Origin: Myroides indicus
Lineage (GTDB): Bacteria > Bacteroidota > Bacteroidia > Flavobacteriales > Flavobacteriaceae
Length of the DNA stretch: 64,000 bases
Direction of reading: 5' to 3'
Assembly: GCF_004364575.1 (NCBI RefSeq)
Contig: NZ_SOAG01000015.1
Location: 17,602-81,601 of the forward strand
Shown: positions 8,776 through 17,358 of the stretch, one piece after another
Layout of the letters: each line of letters begins with the position of its first letter
How positions within the stretch are numbered: the stretch's first letter is position 1
Program-made: the position numbers and the translations under genes
The notes under the pieces: model-generated
Seen by the model: only the letters and a program-made list of their open reading frames with translations
What the model was told of the DNA's origin: nothing
Databases searched by the model: none

Positions 8776-10365
8776 TTACAATACCAAAACATCAAATTCG
8801 TGATTTAAAGGATTCAGTTTTTGAAATAATTTTTCAATTAGATAATCTCCGCATTCTTTATAGAATTCAGAAAAATTAACTACTCTTTCCTGTAGATTAT
8901 TATTAGGAAATAATTCAGTATGTAAAAGTGTAATGCGTCCCAATTGTTCCTTGTGATTTTTCTTTTCGGCTTTTTTTAATCGTTTTTCGAGATTGTTTAG
9001 TCCTTTGAGTTGCTTGGCTTCTTGTGCTAGTACTGCTCCTATAAAGGATTTGTCAGTTTGTTGGGCAATAGTTTTTAGCTCTTCAAACTGCGTATTTAAA
9101 AATTCCTTTTGTTTATTGAAATTAAACTGAATTTGAGAAAGCTCCTGTGTTTTATCATGGATTAACCGATCTGCCTTTTTAAACAAATCCTGCCATGTCA
9201 GATTTAGCTGTTCAGCCTTTTTTCGTTGCTTTTGATTAATTAGTAGTACAGAATTCCTAAGTAGCAATATAGGGAAAGTAATTTCATTAGCATTAAACAT
9301 TTGTTTTAATTCAAACCAATACGCTAATTCTCCTCCTCCGCCAATATAACAGAGGTTGGGAAGAATCACTTCCTGATATAATGGTCTTAGAATGACATTT
9401 GGACTAAATCTTTCGGGATATTTTTTTAATTCTTCAAGAATTTCATCTTGTTTAAACTCAATAGATGTATTATTTACTTTGTAAATATCGTTTTGATATA
9501 CAATTCGCTCTCTTAACTTGTCTGTAATATAAAATAGGTTGATTTCTCTCGGGTTAACCTGAATAGTGTATTCTTTAAGTAAATTAAAGCTCTTTTCAAC
9601 TTCGATAATATTTCTTTGATAAATCAGCTCTTTTTCAATATAAGGCGAAAATAGCTGTTTTAACTCTCGATGATCTCCGTCAATAATAACCAATCCATAG
9701 TCTCCAAATAATTCATTTGCCAGAAACCTGGTTGCTTCAGCAAGATTGTAGTTGTTCAAATAAGCTTGTTCAAAGAGTTTTATTATTTTTTGCGCATTAT
9801 TTCCCAACCCTATGTGGCTTTTAAAAACTTCTAAAACTTTTTCTAAACCTTTAGTATCCAATCTTCCCACGGGACCTTTGCTGTCTTTATTCCAACAAAT
9901 TACTTTTTCTTCAAACATAAAGTGGTTGATTTCTTCAAAATCATGATCTTCTGTTGCCATCCAATATACTGGTACAAAATGATGGCCTGGATAAGATATG
10001 TTGAGTTTTTCGGAAAGATTAATTGTCGAAATTATTTTATATAAAAAATAAAGCGGACCGGTAAATAAGTTAAGCTGATGTCCGGTAGTTATAGTATAAG
10101 TATTGCTATCACTTAAGGCGTTTATGTTATTAAGTGTTTTATTACTGGGTTTAATTTTTGAATATTGTTCTGTAAGAACTCTGTGTAAAATTTGGCGATT
10201 TATCGTCGGAAAATTCAGTTCTTTTTCTTCTATCTGCTTTTTAAAGTTTTCAATAGTTGGAAACCGATTATATAGAGATGCTATTGATTTTTCTTGATTC
10301 AAGTAATCAATTATCAGTTTTGAAAAATAACCAGAATTTTGAAAAGTAACAGAATTTAATGACAT
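8776..10365 (-). CDS. bshC: Bacillithiol biosynthesis cysteine-adding enzyme BshC
   Basis: Adds cysteine to glucosaminyl malate in the last step of bacillithiol synthesis, the low-molecular-weight thiol of many Bacteroidota and Firmicutes. Length 529 residues is normal. Family motifs are TTGHQLNLFTGPLY near 95, YWMATEDHDFEE near 140 and the glycine run IGGGGELAYW near 345. A long coiled-coil (about 400-480) follows, as in the Bacillus enzyme. The start is ATG at 10365. No bshA or bshB is seen in the window. It is transcribed alone toward the cco cluster. Confidence 0.95.
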   Translation of the reverse strand: MSLNSVTFQNSGYFSKLIIDYLNQEKSIASLYNRFPTIENFKKQIEEKELNFPTINRQILHRVLTEQYSKIKPSNKTLNNINALSDSNTYTITTGHQLNLFTGPLYFLYKIISTINLSEKLNISYPGHHFVPVYWMATEDHDFEEINHFMFEEKVICWNKDSKGPVGRLDTKGLEKVLEVFKSHIGLGNNAQKIIKLFEQAYLNNYNLAEATRFLANELFGDYGLVIIDGDHRELKQLFSPYIEKELIYQRNIIEVEKSFNLLKEYTIQVNPREINLFYITDKLRERIVYQNDIYKVNNTSIEFKQDEILEELKKYPERFSPNVILRPLYQEVILPNLCYIGGGGELAYWFELKQMFNANEITFPILLLRNSVLLINQKQRKKAEQLNLTWQDLFKKADRLIHDKTQELSQIQFNFNKQKEFLNTQFEELKTIAQQTDKSFIGAVLAQEAKQLKGLNNLEKRLKKAEKKNHKEQLGRITLLHTELFPNNNLQERVVNFSEFYKECGDYLIEKLFQKLNPLNHEFDVLVL

Positions 10366-10444
10366 AAATATTTTTTTTCTGCTAATTTAAAGAAAATTAA
10401 GACACCTTATTTATGCTTTAACTAGAGGTTAGTATATTTGTTTG

Positions 10445-10478
10445 CTCTTCAACAAAAAGTATTCTCTTTCTTGAAGAG
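10445..10478. other. Stem-loop in the bshC upstream region
   Basis: CTCTTCAA (10445-10452) and TTGAAGAG (10471-10478) are perfect inverted repeats separated by 18 bases. They lie between the end of the SdpI-family gene and the start of bshC. No T tract follows on either strand. An operator or an RNA structure in the bshC leader are both possible. Confidence 0.4.
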
Positions 10479-10571
10479 AAAATATTTATAAGAAGTTGGT
10501 TTAAGTCTTGTTGCAAATGAAATGTTATTAAACAAGATTAAGAAAGAGGAAATAAAATAATAATTGAAATA

Positions 10572-10910
10572 CTAAATCATATTTTGAATAGAATCGTCAG
10601 ATTTATACATAGAAAATTCGGTATAAATAATGGTATTTAAAACAGAAATGATACAAGTCGTTACTGCTAAAATATTTTGAATCGTCTGTGCAAATGACAA
10701 GTGAGGTATACACCATGCTAATATTAGTAAAAAACATCCTGAACTTAACATGCACATTCCGCTGGCTTTTTGAGCAAGAGACCAATTCTCTGTATTTTCA
10801 ATTGATTTTTGACTTCTGTATCCCCAAAGTCCAATTTTTTTAAAAGGGAAAAAGGTATTAATAAATCCTAAACATAAAAAAATAATCCCGACAACATAAA
10901 GTTCTTTCAT
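10572..10910 (-). CDS. SdpI family membrane protein
   Basis: Small polytopic protein of 112 residues with hydrophobic segments at about 3-20, 50-70 and 75-98. The SdpI/YfhL signature is visible between the first two helices: a GLWGYRS stretch followed by an Asn-Trp and a WSLAQKASG segment. In Bacillus, SdpI is the immunity protein against the SdpC toxin and also senses it; whether that role applies here is inferred only from the family. ATG at 10910 is preferred over an upstream TTG at 10925. The gene has its own promoter with an overlapping dyad, and stands apart from the SdpI pair further upstream. Confidence 0.8.
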   Translation of the reverse strand: MKELYVVGIIFLCLGFINTFFPFKKIGLWGYRSQKSIENTENWSLAQKASGMCMLSSGCFLLILAWCIPHLSFAQTIQNILAVTTCIISVLNTIIYTEFSMYKSDDSIQNMI

Positions 10911-10953
10911 GATTCTTAGTAACAATTATAGTTTTTTGGTTTGTAATAGATTA

Positions 10954-10990
10954 CTAAAGTAAATAAAAAAACATATTACGCAATATGTTT
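10954..10990 (-). promoter_or_regulatory. Promoter with a perfect dyad over the -33 element of the SdpI gene
   Basis: Read on the minus strand, TTG (10983-10981) and TACTTTAG (10961-10954) are separated by 19 bases, matching a Bacteroidota -33/-7 promoter with one mismatch in the -7 box. A dyad with 9-bp perfect arms, AAACATATT-gcgt-AATATGTTT (10990-10969), covers the -33 element. This is the position and form expected for a repressor such as an ArsR-type protein. No such regulator gene is present in the window. Confidence 0.55.
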
Positions 10991-11115
10991 GGTTATAATA
11001 ATTTAAAATTTAACTATAAATACATTAATGATAAAAATACATAGTATTTGTTGTTGTTTTTGTTTTCAGGTTAGTTTTTAGCGTTAAAAAGTAGTGCGTT
11101 TTTAGCGATGTTTTT

Positions 11116-11426
11116 TCATACTAACAAAAACTTATGATTTTTGAGTACTTTTTCTGTGGTATAAATAAGACTGCCAAAAATTATGGCAAGAGTAATCCAG
11201 TCATTATTTATTGGAATAAAGTAGGTTGATAAATCCCTTAAAATTGTAATGATTCCTGTTTCTATTGCTCTTTTGGAACTATATTTTTGCGAAAAGTCTC
11301 ACGATTTCTTATCTTTACTCGAGGCAGAAGTTTTATAACAGATAAACCAGTTGGGATTTTTAGTGGATAAAAGAATATCAACATTCCTAATGAAATGAAA
11401 AATAATACCGGCAAAGCATAATTCAT
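11116..11426 (-). pseudogene. Decayed SdpI family gene (frameshift plus nonsense codon)
   Basis: Starts at ATG 11426, overlapping the stop of the preceding SdpI gene by one base. The first 25 or so codons encode a hydrophobic helix ending FYPLKIP. The frame then breaks in a C run near 11353-11355. Reading one base over restores the SdpI signature (NWFICYKTS, then SKDKKS). The next codon is TGA at 11301-11299, where the family has Trp, and the same frame goes on with DFSQKYSSKRAI and two more hydrophobic stretches to a stop at 11116. Two lesions in one gene argue for real decay, though sequencing error cannot be excluded. The complete product would have been about 103 residues. Confidence 0.8.
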
Positions 11427-11755
11427 TATTCGTGTTGTAAAAGTTTATTTAGTTGTTTTTCAGTTTTAAATTTAATTAATAAAATAGCTAAAACGTTGCA
11501 AAATACCATAATTCCTATTTCGACAAATATGTTAAGTGAAACAGAGAAAAACGCTGCCGAAAGTAAAATTCCGATAATCCCAGTTCGAATCAGAAACATA
11601 GTAAATAAACGTTGTGCAAAGCTCCAGCTTTGTTGATTAGTATGTGCTTTTTTACTGTGATAGCCGTAAAATAAATTAGTTTTTTGAGATGGATAAAGTC
11701 GCATTATTATTCCGTTGATAATCAAAAAACAACAAGATAATGAAATTTGTATCAA
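11426..11755 (-). CDS. SdpI family membrane protein
   Basis: Protein of 109 residues with three to four hydrophobic segments (about 3-18, 55-70 and 73-95). The SdpI signature is present: NLFYGYHS after the first helix, then a Ser-Trp-SFAQRLF segment. The start appears to be TTG at 11755, 12 bases after the stop of the decayed PH-like gene, since the only downstream ATG would remove most of the first helix. Its stop overlaps the ATG of a decayed paralogue. It is the one SdpI gene left intact in the operon that begins at 14545. Confidence 0.75.
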   Translation of the reverse strand: MIQISLSCCFLIINGIIMRLYPSQKTNLFYGYHSKKAHTNQQSWSFAQRLFTMFLIRTGIIGILLSAAFFSVSLNIFVEIGIMVFCNVLAILLIKFKTEKQLNKLLQHE

Positions 11756-11767
11756 TTTTTTAGCTGA

Positions 11768-12243
11768 TTAAGTTTGACCCAATATATGATTGATTTCTTT
11801 CGGTTTTTGTGTTCCAATGACAAATGTTTTGCCATTTTTAAGCTTTATAAACAATCCTTTGTTTCCTTTTATATTATAAACGGTTCTATATTTCATTGTA
11901 AATCGAATTCCCCAACCATCTACAAAACCGTAATTAATAATTTTATACGTTTCTATTTCGCTGAAAGAAAATGTGTGTTTTAACACGGGAAAAAAATGAA
12001 ACAAAATTGTTTTATTGGTGATTATAGTTTTTAAATTGAATCATATAAAAGAAAGTAATAATTGCAATTGAAAACAATATCAATAAAATTAAACTGGCGT
12101 TAGTCTTCGGTTTTTCACCAAAGGGTTCTCCTAAAATAACTTGTTTTTACAAAATCGATAAGTGGAAATACATATGTTAATATAATAAATATCCAAAGCC
12201 ACCATTGGTTAAACTTTTGTTTTTCGCTGAATAGGAGTTACAT
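11768..12243 (-). pseudogene. Decayed two-helix membrane protein with PH-like C-terminal domain
   Basis: Pieces in three frames together match a flavobacterial membrane protein of about 150 residues. ATG at 12243 is followed at once by TAA. The same frame then reads SEKQKFNQWWLW and a helix. A frameshift near 12131-12140 leads to LGEPFGEKPKTN and a second helix. A further shift in an A/T run near 12028-12032 leads to the open 78-codon C-terminal part (11768-12004) with GWGIRF and GNKGLFIKLKNG, a PH-like pattern. The start lies 2 bases after the stop of the hydrolase gene, so it was an operon member. The 78-codon frame could still be translated but would lack both helices. Confidence 0.75.
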
Positions 12244-12245
12244 AA

Positions 12246-13634
12246 TTATTTAACTTTTTCGTTTAACCATGTTTTTATATCTTCTAAGACTTTTGGTTCT
12301 ATTGTAGTGTCAATAGAACCGTATTCACCTGGTAAACCTATTTTGGCTGTTTGAAATAGATGATTTAATCCTTCGTATGAAATAATCTTTAAATTCTCTT
12401 TTATTTTTAAGCCTTTGTTAATTCCAGCTAAATTTTCTGCACTTGTTACTTGTAAATCTTTTGTACCATTTATCGCTAAGACTTTACAGTTGATTTTTGG
12501 CAGATAATCCATTGGGTTAAATAATAGCAATTGACGAAAATGATCAGTATACAAGCCTTTTATTTGTTTATCCAATTCTTTATTACTTAAATCTTTAAAA
12601 TAAACTGTCGTTTTAAAATACTCTTTTAATTCTTCATCAGCTTTTTCTTTTGAATCATTTTTCATAATGATTTCATAAGTTTTTTCGTTTAGTTCTTTAT
12701 TCAAAGTACGTGTGAATTCTGGAATTTCCATTGCTTTTGAAAGGGCATCGTTTTGAAGTACCATTAATTCGCTTCCTTTAATTCCTGGACTTGCCATTAA
12801 AATGATAAAATTTAAAGAACTGTCTTCTGCTGCAATAATTTGTGCAACTTGTCCACCTTCACTATGTCCTAAAATACCGATTTTTTTAGAATCAATTTCA
12901 TTTCTTCCTTTTAAATAAGCAATAGCAGCTTTGGTATCATTTGCAAAATCAAATACAGTAGCCTTAGCAAAATCCCCTTCAGAAGTAGCAATTCCGCGTT
13001 TATCATATCTTAAAACAGCATATCCGTTTTTAGTTAAATAATCTGCAATAACTAAAAAAGGCTTATGATCAAAGACTTCTTCATCTCGATTATTGGGACC
13101 GCTTCCCGAAACTAAAACCACGGCAGGAAATTTACCTTTTCCGCTTGGCGTTGTTAAGGTTCCTGTTAATTTAATTCCGGCTTCTTTGTTTCCAAATGTA
13201 ATATCTTCAGATTTATAATCAAACGGGGGTTTGGGGTCTTGCGGGCGGTTTCGTTTAAATTCGCCTTTTATTAAGTTTAAAGAAAATGATTGACCGCCTT
13301 GTGTAAAAGTTCCTTGAATGTTTTGTCTATTTGTAAGTTGTCCTTCATACGTCATCATCATTTTAGGATGCTTTAAATAAAGTGTTTTATTTTCAAACCG
13401 AATTTCGGGAATTTCAATGTTAAAGCCACCTTGATCAGGGCTGTCAAAAGTAGCTTTTAATTGATTGTTTTCATTTGTTATATGTAATACAAAGGAAAGA
13501 TTTTGTGCTGGAATTTCAATTTTTCCATTCCAAGTTCCTTCAATTTTAGTATTAAGCTTCTCTTTGGTATATTGCTGTGCCTGCCCTAAAAAAGTACTGA
13601 CAATAAAAATAAAAAGATAGATAAAGGCTTTCAT
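12246..13634 (-). CDS. Secreted alpha/beta hydrolase family protein
   Basis: Protein of 462 residues with a signal peptide (about 1-19, cleavage after GQAQ). An N-terminal beta domain (about 25-130) resembles domains found before bacteroidotal alpha/beta hydrolases. The hydrolase domain shows the oxyanion region VSGSGPNNRDEE (about 175), LRYDKRG (about 210), the nucleophile motif GHSEGG (about 258), an acid in GTKDLQV (about 415) and a catalytic His in GLNHLF (about 438). Likely esterase or peptidase; substrate unknown. It lies 19 bases after the Yip1-like gene and 2 bases before the decayed PH-like gene. Confidence 0.88.
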   Translation of the reverse strand: MKAFIYLFIFIVSTFLGQAQQYTKEKLNTKIEGTWNGKIEIPAQNLSFVLHITNENNQLKATFDSPDQGGFNIEIPEIRFENKTLYLKHPKMMMTYEGQLTNRQNIQGTFTQGGQSFSLNLIKGEFKRNRPQDPKPPFDYKSEDITFGNKEAGIKLTGTLTTPSGKGKFPAVVLVSGSGPNNRDEEVFDHKPFLVIADYLTKNGYAVLRYDKRGIATSEGDFAKATVFDFANDTKAAIAYLKGRNEIDSKKIGILGHSEGGQVAQIIAAEDSSLNFIILMASPGIKGSELMVLQNDALSKAMEIPEFTRTLNKELNEKTYEIIMKNDSKEKADEELKEYFKTTVYFKDLSNKELDKQIKGLYTDHFRQLLLFNPMDYLPKINCKVLAINGTKDLQVTSAENLAGINKGLKIKENLKIISYEGLNHLFQTAKIGLPGEYGSIDTTIEPKVLEDIKTWLNEKVK

Positions 13635-13653
13635 AAACTATAAAATAATAAGA

Positions 13654-14271
13654 TTAATATAAGGTAGTTAGTAATCGGGTTGGAATAATATCTGTTATTA
13701 ATATGAGAAGAATAAACAGAATAATTTGTGATGTTTTTTTGAGATGCGTTGCTGTTTTAAAGCCTTGATATATATAATAGCCAAATCCGATGAGAAATAA
13801 TACTATCAATAAACCAAAAATCGTGAAGACTATCAAAGACATTAAGGGAATAGATAAATTAGTAAATTCAGAGGTATTAGTTATTTTTTCTATCAAAGGT
13901 TCTGTAATATTATTCATATAGCCATTTATAGAGAATAGAATAGGAATATATAATGGAATCCTTGCAATGAGTACTGTATTTAAGATATCAATAAAGCGCG
14001 TTTTTGAATTGATGTATTTACCCAATGCAAATAATACTAAGCTCATTAATAAAGTAGAGATAATATTATCTGCAATAATCTGAAAGAAATTAGGGTATTC
14101 TGTAGTCTCGACTGTTTTTAGAATTGCAATTTGTCTGCATTTTGACAATAATTGTAATAGGGAAAAGACTAATGCCGTACTAATGCCAATTAATAATAAT
14201 TGTTTTTCCTGAAATTTTTCGAATGGTTTGGTAATGAATTTTATCATAATTGTTTGGTTCAAGTTATTCAT
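13654..14271 (-). CDS. Polytopic membrane protein, Yip1-like
   Basis: Protein of 205 residues with about five hydrophobic segments (near 27-43, 70-85, 105-118, 150-172 and 183-200). A soluble-looking Phe-rich N terminus, a KTRFIDILN stretch between helices and a GFKTATHLKK turn before the last helix resemble Yip1-family proteins; the match is by pattern only. ATG at 14271 overlaps the DUF2089 gene by 8 bases; ATG at 14247 is the alternative. In Bacillus, the Yip1 protein YknW takes part in SdpC toxin resistance, which is of interest given the SdpI genes downstream. Confidence 0.6.
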   Translation of the reverse strand: MNNLNQTIMIKFITKPFEKFQEKQLLLIGISTALVFSLLQLLSKCRQIAILKTVETTEYPNFFQIIADNIISTLLMSLVLFALGKYINSKTRFIDILNTVLIARIPLYIPILFSINGYMNNITEPLIEKITNTSEFTNLSIPLMSLIVFTIFGLLIVLFLIGFGYYIYQGFKTATHLKKTSQIILFILLILITDIIPTRLLTTLY

Positions 14272-14545
14272 TTTTTAGTTTTTGTAGTCGTTCAATAATG
14301 TCATCTAGTTTATTTCTTACCGTAGGATAGCTGATATTCATTTGTTGTGCCATTTGTTTCAGACTTCCGCTGGTCATAAAAAACTGCAAAACAAAATCAA
14401 GTTCGTCTTGCGGAAGCTTTAGAAGTAGAGGAAGGGCAAAAGACCCCGAAACACCGGTTTGGCATTTTTCACAGGAAAGCTGGGTAACGCGAAGTTCGTT
14501 TTCGCAACTCGGACAAAGTATAGGTAGTTTGTTTTTTGTATTCAT
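14264..14545 (-). CDS. DUF2089 family zinc-ribbon/HTH regulator
   Basis: Protein of 93 residues. An N-terminal zinc ribbon has two CxxC pairs (CPSC near 11 and CEKC near 25). A C-terminal helix-turn-helix of the sigma-70 region 4 kind reads MAQQMNISYPTVRNKLDDII. The DUF2089 family is thought to be regulatory. It is the first gene of an operon reaching to 11116 and has a well-formed promoter of its own, so it may control the downstream membrane proteins. Confidence 0.85.
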   Translation of the reverse strand: MNTKNKLPILCPSCENELRVTQLSCEKCQTGVSGSFALPLLLKLPQDELDFVLQFFMTSGSLKQMAQQMNISYPTVRNKLDDIIERLQKLKNE

Positions 14546-14563
14546 TGTTTAATTTTATTAAGT

Positions 14564-14592
14564 CAAAAGTAAATAAAATTAAATAAAAACAA
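14564..14592 (-). promoter_or_regulatory. Bacteroidota-type promoter of the DUF2089 operon
   Basis: On the minus strand TTG (14592-14590) is followed after 18 bases by TACTTTTG (14571-14564), a full match to TAnnTTTG, 18 bases before the ATG at 14545. Confidence 0.7.
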
Positions 14593-14632
14593 AAATAAAG
14601 TTATTTTTAATTGAATTCAAAAAGAAAATAAT

Positions 14633-14664
14633 AAAAAAAGCTGACCAATTTAGTCAGCTTTTTT
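14633..14664 (-). terminator. Terminator after the YwqK-type repeat gene
   Basis: AAAAAAGCTGAC pairs with GTCAGCTTTTTT around a 7-base loop. It lies 15 bases past the stop of the minus-strand repeat protein and is symmetrical, so it may work in both directions. Confidence 0.85.
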
Positions 14665-14679
14665 ATTTATAAATTTTTC

Positions 14680-17283
14680 TTAATAATAAGAGGAATACTC
14701 ATTGTTGTATTCACTATAAGGGTATAAGTTGTTTATTTCGATAGCTTTAGATAAGATAGGATTTAGTTCAAGATTATCTTTTTTAATTTTAGCTTCCATG
14801 TTAAACTCTATTGTTTTAGTAGTGTTATTTACAACTTGAAGTTTTAAAATATCCTTATTCACGCTTACAACGGTGTGTGTATCGGAATCTCCATAAGCAT
14901 AAGAATAATCAAAACTTTGAATAGCTACAGTTCCTGTTATAAGTTTACCTTTATTAATAGTGGCTTTGTATTTTATCTTTCCATTTTCGTAATACTCAAA
15001 GTTTCCGTTCAGGCGATTGCTGTCATCCATTTCGTATTTATAGATAATGTTTCCATCGGTATCATAAACAAAGCGATTGAAGTTTCCGTTTTCGAGTATT
15101 TTTTCTTCAAATACGAGTGTATCTGTATCATAAAAAATTTGTTTCGAAATCTTATTTCCCTCTTCGTAAGTTATTTTTATCAGCGAATAATAACTCTCTT
15201 TTGAAATATACGTACCCGAATAAGGTTGTCCGTCTTTGTAGATTAGAGTAGAAATAACTTCTCCTTCATCATCATAAAATACGGCTTCTCCGCCGGCAAT
15301 ATCATTTACATACGGAATAGAGCTTTGAATAATTCCGTTGCTAAATAGTTCTTCTTTTGTCTTCTCTCCGTTTTGATAATATGTTTTTGAGTAAATCTCG
15401 TTGTTATAAGTACTGATTTCAACACCATCTTTTTGTCCGTTTTTATATTCTGTTTCGGTTGAAAGGTAGCTGTCTTTTTCATATACTTTTCCCGAAAAAG
15501 GTTTGCCATTTCTATATATTGCAGTAGACATTAATTCTTCTTCAGAGCTGTAAAATTTACCTTCTTTGTTGTAATCAATTTCACAAAATAGATATATATC
15601 AGCACTATTTTCCGTCCACCATGAAGAGTTTTCCAGCTCATACTGTTTTTTGTATTGAATAACACCACCTTTATATTTTTCTATTAATTGTATTTTTCCA
15701 TCTGCAAAAAAATCATATTTAGTGCCTTCTTTTTCACCAGGAGCAAATGTACTTAGTAGTTTCCCCTCTTCATTAAAATACGTTATTAAGTCAGGTTCAT
15801 AAGCGTATGAATTTTCCCGATATATTTCTTCTTTTTGTTTGGTGCCATTCGGATAAAAGTTAACTTTCTTAACAAGCGTGTTATTGTTGTAAAAATTTTC
15901 TTCTTCCAAGACAGTAGCATCGTTATATTTGGAATAACTAGCTGTGTACTCTACTATTCCTTCTTTGTATTTATATAAGGTGGTAATATTCTCCCCATCG
16001 TTATAGTACAAGCTGCCATTATACGGATTGTTGTATCCGTATTCACTTTTTTTATACGTTAGTCTGCCAAGTTCCTTGCCGTTTTTATCGTAATATATAG
16101 ATTGACTGTTATCAGTTTTTTCAAATATTCTGCCATTAGAATACAAAGATGTTTTTTCGATTATTTGTCCGTCTTTATATACTGTAGTAGCATATTGTTC
16201 ATATTGTGTACCATTTTGAGGATAATAGCCCTGTTCATCGTAAGTTAATTCACCTTTTAAAGTTCCGTTTTTATCAAAATATTCTATTTTGGTAATGTAT
16301 TCATCTTTATAATACGATATATTCTCAATGTTGTTTTGCTCATCTGTATAATAGAGTATTTTCTTTTTAGAAGCATTGTTTTCGTAAGTGTAAATATAGC
16401 TTATCAAATCAGGATTATTTCCATACGTATCAAAACCAACTAAAGTTCCGTTTTGATTGAGCGGATAATCGTTTTCGTCCAGTGTTGCAGAATATTTACC
16501 GATAACTTTTCCGTCTTTATCGTAAAATGTTTGTATTTTTTCATGGTTTAGTATCTCGCTTTCGGATTTAATTTTTTCATTTTGGTAAAATTCCTGAGAT
16601 GAAACTAGAGTTTTGTCTTCATAAGTTACAAATGAAAGCAGGGAAAAGTTTTCTGTATTTATATTGGTTACAATTCCGTCAACAGGCATACCATCGAAAT
16701 AAGTGGCTTCAGCAACTATCTTTCCGTTTCTGTCATAATAAGTTTCTTTTTTGATATTGTTTTGCTCGTCAAATTCGTAGGAAATTCTGTGCTTTTGATT
16801 GTTGGCATCAATAATTATGTAGGTAGAAAAATGACCTTCATTTACCTCAATTTGGAAATATGTATTTTGCCATTTTTGAAAGGCTTTTCCGTTATAAAGA
16901 GAACCGTTTAAAAATTCACCCTCGTATTTTTCTCCTGTATAAGGATTTGTGGAAAAAATTTTACTGATTTGTCCCTCTTCGTAAAGATAAGTAGATTCTT
17001 CTTTTCCTTGCGGAGAATAATATTTGAGCTCTCCTTGGTAAGTTAATATATCACTACTATCTCTATATCCCTGACCTTTGGATTGCAATATATTTGTTTT
17101 GGAGTTGTATTCCTCAATATTTAAAAGATTGCTTTCATTTTCCGAAGTAAAAACTTTATACGTTTCGGCTGCGTTAGAATCTGTACTGTAGCCATATTTA
17201 TCAAACCAAAGCGTATCTTTTACAGTCTGAGAAAATGCTGAAGCAGAGAAGAGTAAGGTAATCGGAATTAATTTTTTGTACAT
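14680..17283 (-). CDS. Large secreted YwqK/MORN-type repeat protein
   Basis: Protein of 867 residues with a signal peptide (about 1-19, ending SAFSQ). Almost the whole length is made of Tyr/Asn/Gly/Lys-rich beta-hairpin repeats of the MORN_2/YwqK kind, such as FYPNGTKQKEE, FFADGKIQ and YYENGKIKYKA, often with a DKNGK or DEQG turn. YwqK domains are described as antitoxin-like in Bacillus, but long multi-repeat secreted forms are widespread in Bacteroidota with no known role. It lacks a visible sorting domain, so it is probably periplasmic or outer-membrane associated. It is transcribed alone, with terminators at both ends. Confidence 0.8.
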   Translation of the reverse strand: MYKKLIPITLLFSASAFSQTVKDTLWFDKYGYSTDSNAAETYKVFTSENESNLLNIEEYNSKTNILQSKGQGYRDSSDILTYQGELKYYSPQGKEESTYLYEEGQISKIFSTNPYTGEKYEGEFLNGSLYNGKAFQKWQNTYFQIEVNEGHFSTYIIIDANNQKHRISYEFDEQNNIKKETYYDRNGKIVAEATYFDGMPVDGIVTNINTENFSLLSFVTYEDKTLVSSQEFYQNEKIKSESEILNHEKIQTFYDKDGKVIGKYSATLDENDYPLNQNGTLVGFDTYGNNPDLISYIYTYENNASKKKILYYTDEQNNIENISYYKDEYITKIEYFDKNGTLKGELTYDEQGYYPQNGTQYEQYATTVYKDGQIIEKTSLYSNGRIFEKTDNSQSIYYDKNGKELGRLTYKKSEYGYNNPYNGSLYYNDGENITTLYKYKEGIVEYTASYSKYNDATVLEEENFYNNNTLVKKVNFYPNGTKQKEEIYRENSYAYEPDLITYFNEEGKLLSTFAPGEKEGTKYDFFADGKIQLIEKYKGGVIQYKKQYELENSSWWTENSADIYLFCEIDYNKEGKFYSSEEELMSTAIYRNGKPFSGKVYEKDSYLSTETEYKNGQKDGVEISTYNNEIYSKTYYQNGEKTKEELFSNGIIQSSIPYVNDIAGGEAVFYDDEGEVISTLIYKDGQPYSGTYISKESYYSLIKITYEEGNKISKQIFYDTDTLVFEEKILENGNFNRFVYDTDGNIIYKYEMDDSNRLNGNFEYYENGKIKYKATINKGKLITGTVAIQSFDYSYAYGDSDTHTVVSVNKDILKLQVVNNTTKTIEFNMEAKIKKDNLELNPILSKAIEINNLYPYSEYNNEYSSYY

Positions 17284-17319
17284 AGTTTGTTTTTTTGCTA
17301 ATTGGCTGTAAAAATAAAA

Positions 17320-17343
17320 AAGTCCTCTTAAAAAAGAGGACTT
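17320..17343 (-). terminator. Terminator after the TIGR03643 gene
   Basis: AAGTCCTCTT and AAGAGGACTT form a perfect 10-bp stem. On the minus strand it is followed by a T run, 15 bases past the stop of the gene at 17359. Confidence 0.85.
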
Positions 17344-17358
17344 CGTCTAAAGTTTTAA

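Noticed and set aside
11768..12004. 78-codon frame as an intact small gene
   Set aside because: Sequence just upstream contains the missing helices in other frames, so it is the end of a broken gene.
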